DNA from: Allomuricauda sp. M10
GTDB taxonomy: Bacteria; Bacteroidota; Bacteroidia; Flavobacteriales; Flavobacteriaceae
Direction of reading: 5' to 3'
Assembly (NCBI RefSeq): GCF_020782875.1
Contig: NZ_JAJGBN010000007.1
Span: 124,001 to 188,000 of the forward strand
Length of the DNA stretch: 64,000 nucleotides
Shown: one piece after another, positions 18,852 through 28,023 of the stretch
Layout of the letters: each line of letters opens with the position of its first letter
Position numbering within the stretch: position 1 is the stretch's first letter
Program-made: the position numbers and the translations under genes
The notes under the pieces: model-generated
What the model was told of the DNA's origin: nothing
Database searches by the model: none
What the model saw: only the letters and a program-made list of their open reading frames with translations

Positions 18852-19850
18852 ATGAAGAAATTTTATATCGCATTGGCATTGTGCATTGCAGGAGTATTTG
18901 TCACTTTTGGACAAACGGTGGGTGAAGTGAACCTTAAAACATTGGGCCCTGCAAATTTGAGCTACAGAAAAAGCCCCAAAAAGATCATGATATCCGATTT
19001 TCAGGTCAATTACCAAATTGCCCTAAATCTGGAGGATTCCAAAAAAGGGGGCAAACTGTGGAGGGGAGGACTCAAGGGCGATGCAAAGGCATCCCTAACA
19101 CTTGTACTGGATGGCCTTAACCCTGATGACCTTCAAAAATTGACGGATCAACTTTATCAGGACTATGTGGCGGATCTAAAATCAAAAGGTTTTGAGATTG
19201 CACCGATCGAAGAACTCTGGAACCACAAAGCCTATGAAAAGAACCGTGAGGATAGGTGGGAACTCACAGCGGGCCAAGGACCGGAAAAAGGTAAGGAATA
19301 TGGAATCATCCTGACCAGGCCTACCACCCAAAAATTTGTGGTACCGTTCAGGACCATGGGCAAAGATCAAATACCGCTAGCCGGCTTTGCCGATTATGCA
19401 GGCAATACTGAAAACAAAGTGGTGAACCAAAAAACCGATTTCATTTTCAACAAGGTCGTTCTTGTGGTCAACGTTTTTGAGGATAGCCAAAGCGAGGTGT
19501 CAAGAACATTGAACCGACATGCCGGAAATGCCAGGGTAAAAGCTGAGACCACCTTTGTGATCAGTGAAGAGAGCAGCATTAGGTTCGATATGGGCAACTT
19601 TATCCCAAGGGGAGGAGTGGAAGTCTCAGGGGTCATGGAAAGACAAAAATTCGATGTGGCACAAACCCCCGACAGGGATAAACTGGGAACCGATATGGGC
19701 GTGCTTCAGGTATGGAGTGTGGAACATTTGGAAAAGTCCAATTTTTCTACAGTAAAGTGTGATCCCAAAAAATATTTGGAAGGCGCTGAAAAGGGATTGA
19801 ATGCTTATTTGGATGCCGTAGTACAAAAACTGGCGGACAAGGCCGATTAA
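18852..19850 (+). CDS. Secreted protein of unknown function
   Basis: 332 residues with a clear signal peptide (1-20, cleavage near TFG-QTVGE). The remainder is soluble mixed alpha/beta with no membrane segment and a single Cys near the C-terminus. No family recognised. It shares the operator-promoter arrangement of the CHAT operon and is followed after 51 bases by a TPR histidine kinase, so it may be the periplasmic ligand or accessory sensor of that kinase. That role is inference. Confidence 0.65.
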   Translation: MKKFYIALALCIAGVFVTFGQTVGEVNLKTLGPANLSYRKSPKKIMISDFQVNYQIALNLEDSKKGGKLWRGGLKGDAKASLTLVLDGLNPDDLQKLTDQLYQDYVADLKSKGFEIAPIEELWNHKAYEKNREDRWELTAGQGPEKGKEYGIILTRPTTQKFVVPFRTMGKDQIPLAGFADYAGNTENKVVNQKTDFIFNKVVLVVNVFEDSQSEVSRTLNRHAGNARVKAETTFVISEESSIRFDMGNFIPRGGVEVSGVMERQKFDVAQTPDRDKLGTDMGVLQVWSVEHLEKSNFSTVKCDPKKYLEGAEKGLNAYLDAVVQKLADKAD

Positions 19851-19901
19851 TTTTGGAAATACAAGTGTGATCATGCGCAAAAATTTGTCTATTTTTAGAA
19901 A

Positions 19902-21866
19902 ATGTCTTCAATACAACCACTGCTTAAATCCCTGTTGATACTTATACTTTTAGGGACATCACATACTTTAGTAAAGGCCCAGACCCTGGAGGAAGAACTT
20001 GCTAGGCTCAAAGACACTTTGGCCTTAAAGAAGGGTGGCGACAAAGTGTTAGCTATCAAGGATGTAGGGATGAAGTTTCGTTCCATAAATGTGGACAGTG
20101 CCAGATATTATGTCGATTTGGCATTCAAGGAGGCGGATGCGTTGGATGATGATTATTACAGGGCTAGGATTTGGATGACGTACGGTATTCTTTCATGGGA
20201 TGCCGGCAGACCTAAAGAAGCATTGGAATATCATATGAAGGCCAAGCCCATTTTGGAGAATTCAAAAGAACACTATGTGTTGGGAAGTCTCTATACCAAT
20301 ATGTCCAATGCTTATGAGGCCCTTTCTGAATTTGACATCGCCGTAGATTATCAGTTCAAGGCCTTGGAGAACTTTATTGCGGGAAAGGATAGTATCTGGA
20401 TTGCGGGATCCTATTTGAATTTGGGAAACCGCTACAAACTGGTCCAAGAACCAGACCTATCACTGGAATACTATCTAAAGGCATTGGAGATGTACAGGAA
20501 GATAGGGAACGATTATTTTGTGGCGATGAGCTATAACAGTGTGGCTGCGGCCTATATTGAAAAAAATGAGTTTGATAAGGCATTTGAATATGCCAAAAAA
20601 TCGTTGGAGGGCTACAACACCATCGGCGCAAGGTTGGATAAAGGGTATCCGTTAACCAACATGGCCTTGGCAAGTTGGGCTCTTGGAAATTTTGATGATG
20701 CCGAACTTTATTACAATCAGGCCATAACCCTTCAGGAGGAAAGAGGGGAACGTTTGGCCCAGATTTCCTTAAAAAACGATTTGGCCAATATTTATCTTAA
20801 ACAGGGAAAAGTGGATAGGGCCGAAGCATTGGCCCTAACTACTTATGAAGAAGCGGAGCAAATCGATTTTCTTCCAGGCATTGACGTGCTTTCCAAAACG
20901 TTGTCCCTGATATATGAAGAAAAGCCAGATTATAAAAAGGCCTATGTTTATCATCAAAAACATAAGGCAGCAAGGGACAGTCTCTATTTTTCGGAAAAGG
21001 CACGAGAAATGCTCAACCTGAAGGAAAAATACGAGTCGGAGCAAAAGGAAAACGAAATCCTTCGCCAAAAGAACGAACTGGTAGAAAGCGAATTGTCCAT
21101 AAAAAAACGCAACAATATGCTGATCGGCAGTGGTGGTCTGCTAATGCTACTTTTGGTGGTCGGTTTTGTGTTGTTCAGGGAACAAAAATTAAAAGCGAGG
21201 ACCATGGCAAGGGAAGCCGCTTTGGAAAAAGCCATGGCAGAAGCAAAGGCACAGGAAAACCTAAAGGAACAACGCATCCGCATTGCCCGTGACCTGCACG
21301 ATAATATCGGTTCCCAGCTCACCTATTTGACTTCCATCACCGATTCGGCCAAACGGGGAATTGACAAAGGGGAAGTTTTCCTTATGGAGAAGTTGACCCA
21401 AATGAAGCAGTTTTCCCTGGTCACCATATCCGAATTGCGGGACACCATTTGGGCCATGAACAAGGATGAGATCAGTTTGGAGGATATTAAGGAGCGTACC
21501 CTACAATTGGCGGCCACCATCCAAGATGCCACCGATGGGAAAATCCAGGTTAGAACAACAGGTGAAAGTGGGGAGAAGGTACTCAACGCTTTTGTGGGCA
21601 TGAATCTTTTTAGGATCATTCAAGAATCGGTGAATAATGCAGTGAAACATGCCGATAGCACGGTGATAGAGGTTCGTTTTGCCGAGCAGAACGGTCAGGT
21701 GGAAATAGAGGTGGAGGATTTTGGAAAAGGCTTTGATACCAAAAGTTTTTCACAGGGAAATGGCCTACAGATAATGAAGAGCAGGGCGGAAAGGGCAGGA
21801 ATAGCATTTAAACAGACCAGTGTTTTGGGTAAGGGAACAAAAATCGAATTAAAGGTAGGTACATGA
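19902..21866 (+). CDS. TPR sensor histidine kinase (HisKA_3 type)
   Basis: 654 residues: signal-like N-terminal segment (1-25), six or so TPR units (about 50-360), a coiled coil, one membrane helix (about 407-426, GSGGLLMLLLVVGFVLF), then a HisKA_3 dimerisation domain with IARDLHDNIGSQ (phospho-acceptor His about 466) and a HATPase_c domain (NNAVKHAD, GKGFD, GNGLQIMKSRAERAG). This is the common Bacteroidota kinase with a periplasmic TPR sensor. It should phosphorylate the NarL-type regulator encoded 34 bases downstream. The exported TPR domain could sense the product of the CHAT operon or the secreted neighbour. Confidence 0.92.
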   Translation: MSSIQPLLKSLLILILLGTSHTLVKAQTLEEELARLKDTLALKKGGDKVLAIKDVGMKFRSINVDSARYYVDLAFKEADALDDDYYRARIWMTYGILSWDAGRPKEALEYHMKAKPILENSKEHYVLGSLYTNMSNAYEALSEFDIAVDYQFKALENFIAGKDSIWIAGSYLNLGNRYKLVQEPDLSLEYYLKALEMYRKIGNDYFVAMSYNSVAAAYIEKNEFDKAFEYAKKSLEGYNTIGARLDKGYPLTNMALASWALGNFDDAELYYNQAITLQEERGERLAQISLKNDLANIYLKQGKVDRAEALALTTYEEAEQIDFLPGIDVLSKTLSLIYEEKPDYKKAYVYHQKHKAARDSLYFSEKAREMLNLKEKYESEQKENEILRQKNELVESELSIKKRNNMLIGSGGLLMLLLVVGFVLFREQKLKARTMAREAALEKAMAEAKAQENLKEQRIRIARDLHDNIGSQLTYLTSITDSAKRGIDKGEVFLMEKLTQMKQFSLVTISELRDTIWAMNKDEISLEDIKERTLQLAATIQDATDGKIQVRTTGESGEKVLNAFVGMNLFRIIQESVNNAVKHADSTVIEVRFAEQNGQVEIEVEDFGKGFDTKSFSQGNGLQIMKSRAERAGIAFKQTSVLGKGTKIELKVGT

Positions 21867-21900
21867 CCCGTCCCTCACAAGTTGAACGAAAAGAAGTGAG

Positions 21901-22557
21901 ATGAAAAAGATCAAATTGGCCATAGTGGATGACAACACGTTCTTGGCGAGGGCCATACATGAAAAGCTTTCCGATTTTAAGGATATCGATACCAAATATA
22001 TGGTGTATAACGGAAGTGAGCTTTTGGGAAAGTTGGAAAAAAGCCATAACCTGGACCTCGTACTCATGGACATTGAAATGCCTATTTTGGATGGAATAGA
22101 GACAGTGAACATCCTGAAGCAAAAGTACCCCCATATAAAAGTGATCATGCTCACGGTATTTGATAATGATGAGAATATTTTTAATGCCATAAGGGCCGGT
22201 GCGGATGGGTATCTTTTAAAAGAAATAGATGCGGACAAACTCTACGCAGCCATCATAGAAACAATGCAGGGAGGAGCCGCAATGAGTCCTTCCATTGCCG
22301 TTAAAACATTGAAATTGTTGCGCTATCCTGAAAAGCAGGAGTTTATCAACGTACAACAGGATACCGTAGAACTCACTTCACGTGAACAGGAAGTATTGGA
22401 GCAATTGTCCGAAGGCTTGAGCTATACCGTCATAGCCAATAACCTGTTCCTTTCACCCAGTACGGTAAGGAAGCACATCGAAAATATTTATAAAAAGCTT
22501 CAGGTGCATAACAAGTTGGAGGCGGTACAAAAGGCTAGGAGACAAAGCTTGATATGA
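21901..22557 (+). CDS. NarL/FixJ-family response regulator
   Basis: 218 residues: receiver domain (1-125) with phospho-acceptor D57 in LVLMDIEMP and the conserved Lys of LLKEI, and a C-terminal LuxR-type helix-turn-helix (about 155-212; LTSREQEVLEQLSEGLSY and STVRKHIENIYKKLQV). Cognate partner of the upstream TPR kinase. It probably binds TCAAT-N6-ATTGA at 13654 and 18772, which would make it the common activator of the CHAT operon and of its own operon; NarL-type proteins bind such inverted repeats as dimers. The link is positional inference. Confidence 0.93.
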   Translation: MKKIKLAIVDDNTFLARAIHEKLSDFKDIDTKYMVYNGSELLGKLEKSHNLDLVLMDIEMPILDGIETVNILKQKYPHIKVIMLTVFDNDENIFNAIRAGADGYLLKEIDADKLYAAIIETMQGGAAMSPSIAVKTLKLLRYPEKQEFINVQQDTVELTSREQEVLEQLSEGLSYTVIANNLFLSPSTVRKHIENIYKKLQVHNKLEAVQKARRQSLI

Positions 22558-22650
22558 AATTTCCGAAGGGAGTTCAAGGGAGCAAACCTTTTGATAATGG
22601 AAATTTAAAAGGTATTCCATAATCATCCTAAATGTTTAAGGTACAATACC

Positions 22651-22658
22651 TAACTTTG
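22651..22658 (+). promoter_or_regulatory. -7 element TAACTTTG before trkH
   Basis: Full match to TAnnTTTG, 27 bases before the start codon of the potassium transporter, within the 128-base gap after the response regulator gene. No convincing -33 TTTG is seen at the usual distance. GGTATT (22611-22616) and AATACC (22645-22650) form distant arms of unknown meaning. Confidence 0.5.
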
Positions 22659-22685
22659 CTCCTAAGAAACGAATCCTAGTATTCT

Positions 22686-24473
22686 ATGGCCCTTGTCAAT
22701 TGGGGAAGCGAACCTCCCGATTATCTGAAGTATTCCAAATATTTTTTTCAGATTGCATTTTATGCCAGTATCCTTGGATTGTTTTTGTTTATCATCGATT
22801 TTGGGTTCGACAAGTCACAAGAAATTCAAATCTGGTACAATACCTACTACTATGTTGTAATTGCCCTTGGTATCGTGGCAACCGGGTTGAGATATATAGG
22901 ACGTGACAAGCAGATAAAACGCTCTGTCCTCATTTTTGATGTCCTCAGTATTTTTGTCACGCTGGTCATTCTTTACGCTCATTTTTTGGGGGAAGAGGCC
23001 CACAAGCATATTTCTTTTCTCTACAATGACAACTGGGTAAAGTTTGCCATTATCCTAACCTTCATAAGAGAATTTTCAGAGCAGAACATCAACTATAAAA
23101 GAACCGTTCTCAATCCGGCACAGTTGTTCATTGCCAGTTTTTTTGCCATCATTTTATTGGGAGCGGTATTGTTGATGCTTCCCAATGCAACCTATAATGG
23201 ACTTTCCTTTTTGGACGCTCTGTTTACATCAACAAGCGCAGTGTGTGTTACCGGTTTGATCGTGGTAGATACAGGAACTTATTTTACCACCTTTGGCCAA
23301 TCCATCATTCTCTTTTTGATACAGGCAGGAGGAATAGGGATATTGACGGTGGCGAGTTTCTTCAGTTATTTTTTTAAAGGAGGTACATCCTACGAAAACC
23401 AGTTGACGTTGAGTGATATGACGGGTTCCAATAAGCTTGGGGAGGTTTTCTCAACGTTGAAACGGATTTTGGTCATCACTTTTTCCATCGAATTGGTGGC
23501 CGCCTTGCTGATCTATCTAAGCTTGGACAAGTTTTTCTTCAATTCTTTTTTTGAGCGTACTTTCTTTTCGGTATTCCATGCAGTATCGGCATTCTGTAAC
23601 GCAGGTTTTTCCACATTGCCCAACGGTTTGTTCGAATCGGGTATTCGGTATAACTACTCCTTTCAGGTAATTATAATCATTGCCTTTGTATTGGGAGGTT
23701 TGGGCTTTCCGATTGTGGTGAACATTATCAAATACCTCAAATACTTTTTACTGAGGATGTTCTTCTTGTTCCAAGGAAAACAACAAACCTATAAACCTTG
23801 GGTATTGACCCTCAACAGCCGTATTACACTTCTCACCACAACCGCTTTAACCATTGTGGGAACATTATTTTTTTATTTTAACGAGTACAATAATACCTTG
23901 GCAGAACACAATGGATTTGGGAAGTGGGTAACTGCTTTATTTGGCGCGGCTACGCCTAGAACTGCAGGTTTCAATTCGGTGGACATGGGCGCATTGGATT
24001 TTTCAACCGTCATGATGATATTTTTGTTGATGTGGATCGGTGCATCACCTGCATCCACGGGCGGTGGTATCAAGACCAATACCTTTGCCATCGCAACGCT
24101 CAACTTTTTGAGTTTGGCCAAGGGAAAGGCAAAGATTGAGATTTTTAGAAGGGAAATATCCGAAATATCGGTACGTAGAGCCTTTGCGGTAATTTCCTTG
24201 TCCTTGTTGGTCATTGGATTGGGCATCATTTTAATTTCCGTTTTTGATGGAGATAAGAAATTGTTGGACATTGCCTTCGAGTGTTTTTCGGCTTACAGCA
24301 CCGTTGGGTTGAGTCTTGGTATTACGGCAGATTTGAGCGCGGCCAGCAAGTTTGTGATCATCGTGGTCATGTTTTTGGGAAGAGTGAGCATGCTGACCCT
24401 GTTGATTGCCGTATTTAAAAAGGTAAAAGAGAAGAATTATAAGTATCCGGTGGAAGAACTCACCATAAATTAA
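22686..24473 (+). CDS. TrkH/KtrB-type potassium uptake permease
   Basis: 595 residues, inner-membrane K+ channel-like transporter subunit. After an extra N-terminal helical region (about 1-140), four M1-P-M2 repeats follow. Their selectivity regions are visible as SAVCVTGLIVVDT, SAFCNAGFST, AATPRTAGFNSVD and SAYSTVGLSLGIT, each with the central Gly. Such permeases work with a cytoplasmic RCK regulator, encoded 11 bases downstream. It has its own TAnnTTTG promoter, so it is not clearly cotranscribed with the upstream regulator. Confidence 0.94.
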   Translation: MALVNWGSEPPDYLKYSKYFFQIAFYASILGLFLFIIDFGFDKSQEIQIWYNTYYYVVIALGIVATGLRYIGRDKQIKRSVLIFDVLSIFVTLVILYAHFLGEEAHKHISFLYNDNWVKFAIILTFIREFSEQNINYKRTVLNPAQLFIASFFAIILLGAVLLMLPNATYNGLSFLDALFTSTSAVCVTGLIVVDTGTYFTTFGQSIILFLIQAGGIGILTVASFFSYFFKGGTSYENQLTLSDMTGSNKLGEVFSTLKRILVITFSIELVAALLIYLSLDKFFFNSFFERTFFSVFHAVSAFCNAGFSTLPNGLFESGIRYNYSFQVIIIIAFVLGGLGFPIVVNIIKYLKYFLLRMFFLFQGKQQTYKPWVLTLNSRITLLTTTALTIVGTLFFYFNEYNNTLAEHNGFGKWVTALFGAATPRTAGFNSVDMGALDFSTVMMIFLLMWIGASPASTGGGIKTNTFAIATLNFLSLAKGKAKIEIFRREISEISVRRAFAVISLSLLVIGLGIILISVFDGDKKLLDIAFECFSAYSTVGLSLGITADLSAASKFVIIVVMFLGRVSMLTLLIAVFKKVKEKNYKYPVEELTIN

Positions 24474-24484
24474 AAGATAGGCAT

Positions 24485-25168
24485 ATGAAATATATTGTTG
24501 TGGGATTGGGAAGTTTTGGGGCCTCTCTGGCGGCAAAATTGACCGAGGCAGGAAATGAAGTAATAGGTATCGATACCAATATGGATCGGGTCGACCACTA
24601 CAAGGAGCATATTTCGCATACCATTTGTATGGATGCCACGGATGAATTTACGGTGGCTGGACTGCCACTCAAGGATACGGATATGGTGGTGGTGGCCATT
24701 GGTGAGGACAAAGGTGCCAGTGTCATGGCCACGGCTTTGTTCAAAAACTTTCAGGTTAAAAGATTAATCAGTAGGTCCATTGACAACCTGCATGAAAAAG
24801 TGCTTCATGCCATTGGTGTGGATGAAATTGTGCATCCAGAGGAAGAATCCGCAGAGCGTTGGGCCAAAAAATTATGCTTGAAGGGAGTGGTGGACTCCTT
24901 TGAATTAAACGATGATTACAGCATAGTTGAAGTAAGTGTTCCTGTTAGACTCCATGGAAAGACCATTAGGGACAGCAACATTAGAGAGCAATACAATCTT
25001 TTGGTGTTGACCACTATTGCCAATACACAGGAAAGGACCATAGTGGGTAAGGTGAAATTTGTTACCGAGGTCAAAGGCGTGGCCAACCCCAATAGCGTGC
25101 TCAACAAAGACGATCTTATTGTGGTTTATGGTGCCAACAAAGACATCAAAAAATTCCTGAAGGATTAA
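24485..25168 (+). CDS. TrkA/KtrA-type RCK regulator of potassium uptake
   Basis: 227 residues: RCK-N Rossmann domain with GLGSFGASLAAKL (7-19) and acidic end D-T-N (about 31-33) for NAD(H)/ATP binding, then a small RCK-C domain (about 140-225). A single RCK unit, half the length of E. coli TrkA, is the KtrA layout; an octameric ring gates the TrkH-type channel encoded just upstream. Convergent with a GH43 gene 28 bases away. Confidence 0.93.
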   Translation: MKYIVVGLGSFGASLAAKLTEAGNEVIGIDTNMDRVDHYKEHISHTICMDATDEFTVAGLPLKDTDMVVVAIGEDKGASVMATALFKNFQVKRLISRSIDNLHEKVLHAIGVDEIVHPEEESAERWAKKLCLKGVVDSFELNDDYSIVEVSVPVRLHGKTIRDSNIREQYNLLVLTTIANTQERTIVGKVKFVTEVKGVANPNSVLNKDDLIVVYGANKDIKKFLKD

Positions 25169-25195
25169 ACCTTTAGGTTTGGGATTGAACCACTT

Positions 25196-26248
25196 CTATT
25201 TTTTAGGATTTGAAATCAATTGAGGTGCCACGCCGTCAAAAGTCATAATGATGTTTTTGATGGTGCCATCTTCATTGAATTCCATTTTATCAATACACAC
25301 CACCCGATGGTCCCTATCCAAATTAGGGATGGGTCTTCGGTGATAGATCATATACCAATCATCCGTTCCTGGAACTTGGATTACCGAGTTATGTCCGGCA
25401 CCTGTGGCAATGGAGCGATCGGCCTCCAAAATGGTTCCGATCCGTTCAAAAGGACCTTTTGGACTTTTTCCCATGGCATAGGCCACTTTGTAGGTATCGT
25501 TGGTCCAACCTCCTTCGGACCACATCAAATAGTAGATATTGTTCCGTAAAAACATCAACGGACCTTCCACATATCCTTCGGGGGTGATTTCCTTAAAAAT
25601 TTCGCCATCTTCAAAAGGGACAAAACCGGTAAGGTCATCCTTTAAAATGCCCATATTGCAATGGCTCCATCCACCATAAAAGAAATAATGGGTACCATCC
25701 ACATCCTTAAATACAAATTGGTCAATGGGTTGGGCATCATTATAAAAATCGGAAACTAGGGGTTTGCCCAGATAATCCTTGAAGGGTCCGGCCGGTGAAT
25801 CAGCAACAGCAATTCCGATGCCCCCATAATGGTTAATGTCGTTTTCGGTATCCCACATAGGTCCACCAGGACGTTGCACATCATTGGCCGAGAAAAAGAG
25901 AAAATACTTCCCATCCTTTTCTATGGCAGCAGGGGCCCAAATGGCCTGCTTTGCCCATTTTACAATACTTGTATCCAAAATGCGGGAATGTTTCTCCCAA
26001 GTCACCAGATCTTTGGAAGAAAAAGCATCCAAAAACACTTGGTCCGTATATTTGGCAGAAAAAGTGGGATAGATCCAATATTCCTTGCCAAAAACAACAC
26101 CTTCGGGATCGGCATACCAACCATCAAAAATAGGATTGCCAGATGTTTGTGCTATTGTAGTGCTCTGAAAGGATTTACAGCCTATGGTCAATAGCAACGA
26201 TAACGAAAGGATGAAAGCTATTGGTCGTACTTTTAAGGTTGAATGCAT
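25196..26248 (-). CDS. GH43 family glycoside hydrolase lipoprotein
   Basis: 350 residues. Signal peptide with lipobox LTIGC (C24) predicts a lipoprotein. Five-bladed propeller of family 43: general base D47 in WYADPEG, pKa-modulating D176 in QPIDQF, general acid E228 in YVEGPL. All three catalytic positions are present. GH43 enzymes are mostly arabinofuranosidases or xylosidases, but activity cannot be chosen from sequence alone. It is not in a SusCD locus here and stands alone between trkA and a DUF3052 gene. Confidence 0.88.
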   Translation of the reverse strand: MHSTLKVRPIAFILSLSLLLTIGCKSFQSTTIAQTSGNPIFDGWYADPEGVVFGKEYWIYPTFSAKYTDQVFLDAFSSKDLVTWEKHSRILDTSIVKWAKQAIWAPAAIEKDGKYFLFFSANDVQRPGGPMWDTENDINHYGGIGIAVADSPAGPFKDYLGKPLVSDFYNDAQPIDQFVFKDVDGTHYFFYGGWSHCNMGILKDDLTGFVPFEDGEIFKEITPEGYVEGPLMFLRNNIYYLMWSEGGWTNDTYKVAYAMGKSPKGPFERIGTILEADRSIATGAGHNSVIQVPGTDDWYMIYHRRPIPNLDRDHRVVCIDKMEFNEDGTIKNIIMTFDGVAPQLISNPKK

Positions 26249-26277
26249 AGTGAAGGTTTAGTTGGCAATTTAAAAAA

Positions 26278-26688
26278 TCATTTTCTGTTTTTAACCGGAA
26301 TAACGAATTTGAGTCCTGACCAAATATCGCTAACCGCACAGACTTTAATATCCACAAGACCATTTCGCAAACCAATCTCACGAACCAGATTTCCATCCAG
26401 ATCGGTTGGTAATTTGGATGTCTTTTTGGGCCATGAAATCCAGATGGCCCCGTGCTGTTGCAATTCTTTTCGAAGTCTAATGATATCCTGTTCCAGTTGG
26501 TCGCGACTTTCGGAAAAGTAATGGATGATGTCCTTCAAAATGGTGGGGTCATCTACCCATTCCAAGTCTTTTGGAAGGTCTGAAAATAAATCAAAATACC
26601 CATTTGGCGGGTTCATGACTGAAATTTTGAACCCCGGTTTTATGCCCAGTTTTTTGGCCAACGGAGTACCAGAATAGCCTGCAGTCAT
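26278..26688 (-). CDS. DUF3052-family protein
   Basis: 136 residues matching the DUF3052 layout from memory of the family: opening MTAGYSGTPLAKKLG(I)KPG, a middle block with ...HGAIWISWPKK..., and the closing GLVDIKVCAVSDIWSGLKFV. The fold is methyltransferase-like without an obvious SAM motif, and no function is established. Small cytoplasmic protein with no signal peptide. It precedes the GH43 gene on the same strand by 29 bases and could share its transcript. Confidence 0.8.
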   Translation of the reverse strand: MTAGYSGTPLAKKLGIKPGFKISVMNPPNGYFDLFSDLPKDLEWVDDPTILKDIIHYFSESRDQLEQDIIRLRKELQQHGAIWISWPKKTSKLPTDLDGNLVREIGLRNGLVDIKVCAVSDIWSGLKFVIPVKNRK

Positions 26689-26839
26689 TTTCTTTTGATT
26701 TTAGGATTTTGATTGACAGTAGTTTGTGATTGGAAGATACGAACATAATTGTCAAGGGAAAAGTCACTTTTTTATTTGGATTTTATCAAAAATGGTTTGA
26801 AAAATGTATGAAAGGGTCTGGGAAACTTAGTAAATTGCA

Positions 26840-26859
26840 ATATGTACACGTGTACATAT
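26840..26859. promoter_or_regulatory. 20-base perfect palindrome at the head of the Moco operon
   Basis: ATATGTACACGTGTACATAT is a perfect palindrome placed one base after a -7-like TAAATTGC (26831-26838) and 9 bases before the ATG at 26869. A protein bound here would cover the transcription start, so a repressor operator is the simplest reading. The ModE-like protein at 35275-35622 is a candidate because it flanks the operon. The palindrome contains the more upstream ATG (26842), which argues against that start. Confidence 0.7.
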
Positions 26860-26868
26860 CGAGAAACA

Positions 26869-28023
26869 ATGTCGGCAAACAAAAGAGTTTATTTGGATTT
26901 TAATGCAACCACTCCGGTAGATTCGAAAGTGTTGGATGCCATGTTGCCCTATTTCTCGGAACAATTTGGAAATGCGTCAAGCGACCATGCCTTTGGATGG
27001 TATGCCAATGATGCTGTGGAAAAGTCAAGAAAGCAAATTTCAAGTTCCTTGGGTTGTAGGCCCAATGAGATCTTGTTCACCTCAGGAGCCACGGAGGCCG
27101 CCAATCTGGCCCTATTTGGATTTTGCAAGGCAAACCAGCATAAGGGCAATCATATCATTACCTGTAAAACGGAGCATAAAGCCATTTTGGAAACTTTGGA
27201 TGCATTGGAAAGCCAAGGTTTTCAAGTAACGTATTTGGATGTTGACAACCAAGGCAGCATCGATTTGGAGCAATATAAAAGAGCCTTCAAACCATCGACC
27301 ATGTTGGTGTGCCTTATGTTGGCCAATAATGAAACGGGAGTGATACATCCCATACAAACGATCTCCAAAATAGCCGAGGAGCAGGGTGTGGCTGTCATGT
27401 CCGATATTACCCAAGCTGTTGGAAAAATCCCAGTCGACCTAAACGATTTGAATATTGATTTGGCCATATTCTCTTCCCACAAAATATATGGTCCCAAGGG
27501 AATAGGAGCCTTATACCTGAACAAAAAGAAGCAGGTAAGATTGGAAAAGCAGCTTTTTGGTGGGAGCCAAGAACAAGGGTTTCGACCTGGTACGCTTAAT
27601 GTTCCGGCCATTGTTGGTTTTGGGGAGGCTTGTGAAATCATCATTTCCAAAATGGAGGAAGAAAGCAACCGATTGTTGCAATTCAGAAATGAATTGGAGC
27701 AAGGACTTCTTCAGGTAGAAGGGGCTAAAATAAATGGTGGGGATGTACCAAGATTGCCGAACACCGTCAACGTTACTTTTTCGGATGTTGATGGTTCCAA
27801 ATTGTTGTTGCATCTCAAACGTTTGGCGGTTTCCAGAGGATCCGCCTGCAATTCCAACTTGATAAGTCCTTCCCATGTGTTGATGGCGATGGGGCATGAT
27901 GAACAAACTGCTTTGGCAAGTCTTCGGATAAGTATGGGGCAACCCACTACAAAAGAGGATTTGGATATTGCGATTGAGGAAATTTCAAAAGTGATTAACC
28001 AACTTAAAACCATTTCAGTATGA
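26869..28023 (+). CDS. NifS/IscS-type cysteine desulfurase (probable Moco-sulfurating)
   Basis: 384 residues, PLP fold type I. The PLP lysine is K205 in SSHKIYGPKG, the stacking histidine H103 in TEHKA, and the catalytic cysteine C327 in RGSACNSN. It takes sulfur from cysteine as a persulfide. General Fe-S desulfurases sit with isc or suf genes; here the next gene is xdhC (4-base overlap) and the whole Moco pathway follows. The likely acceptor is therefore the cofactor of a xanthine-oxidase-type enzyme, as with Rhodobacter NifS4. The start at 26869 is chosen because the ATG at 26842 lies inside a palindromic operator. Confidence 0.88.
   Translation: MSANKRVYLDFNATTPVDSKVLDAMLPYFSEQFGNASSDHAFGWYANDAVEKSRKQISSSLGCRPNEILFTSGATEAANLALFGFCKANQHKGNHIITCKTEHKAILETLDALESQGFQVTYLDVDNQGSIDLEQYKRAFKPSTMLVCLMLANNETGVIHPIQTISKIAEEQGVAVMSDITQAVGKIPVDLNDLNIDLAIFSSHKIYGPKGIGALYLNKKKQVRLEKQLFGGSQEQGFRPGTLNVPAIVGFGEACEIIISKMEEESNRLLQFRNELEQGLLQVEGAKINGGDVPRLPNTVNVTFSDVDGSKLLLHLKRLAVSRGSACNSNLISPSHVLMAMGHDEQTALASLRISMGQPTTKEDLDIAIEEISKVINQLKTISV

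Noticed and set aside
22611..22650. GGTATT and AATACC arms before trkH as a riboswitch or operator
   Set aside because: Six-base arms separated by 28 bases are easily expected by chance, and the sequence between shows no known potassium or c-di-AMP riboswitch features.
26842..26868. Nine-codon N-terminal extension of the cysteine desulfurase
   Set aside because: These codons form half of a perfect 20-base palindrome close to the -7 element, so the DNA is better explained as an operator and the protein starts at 26869.
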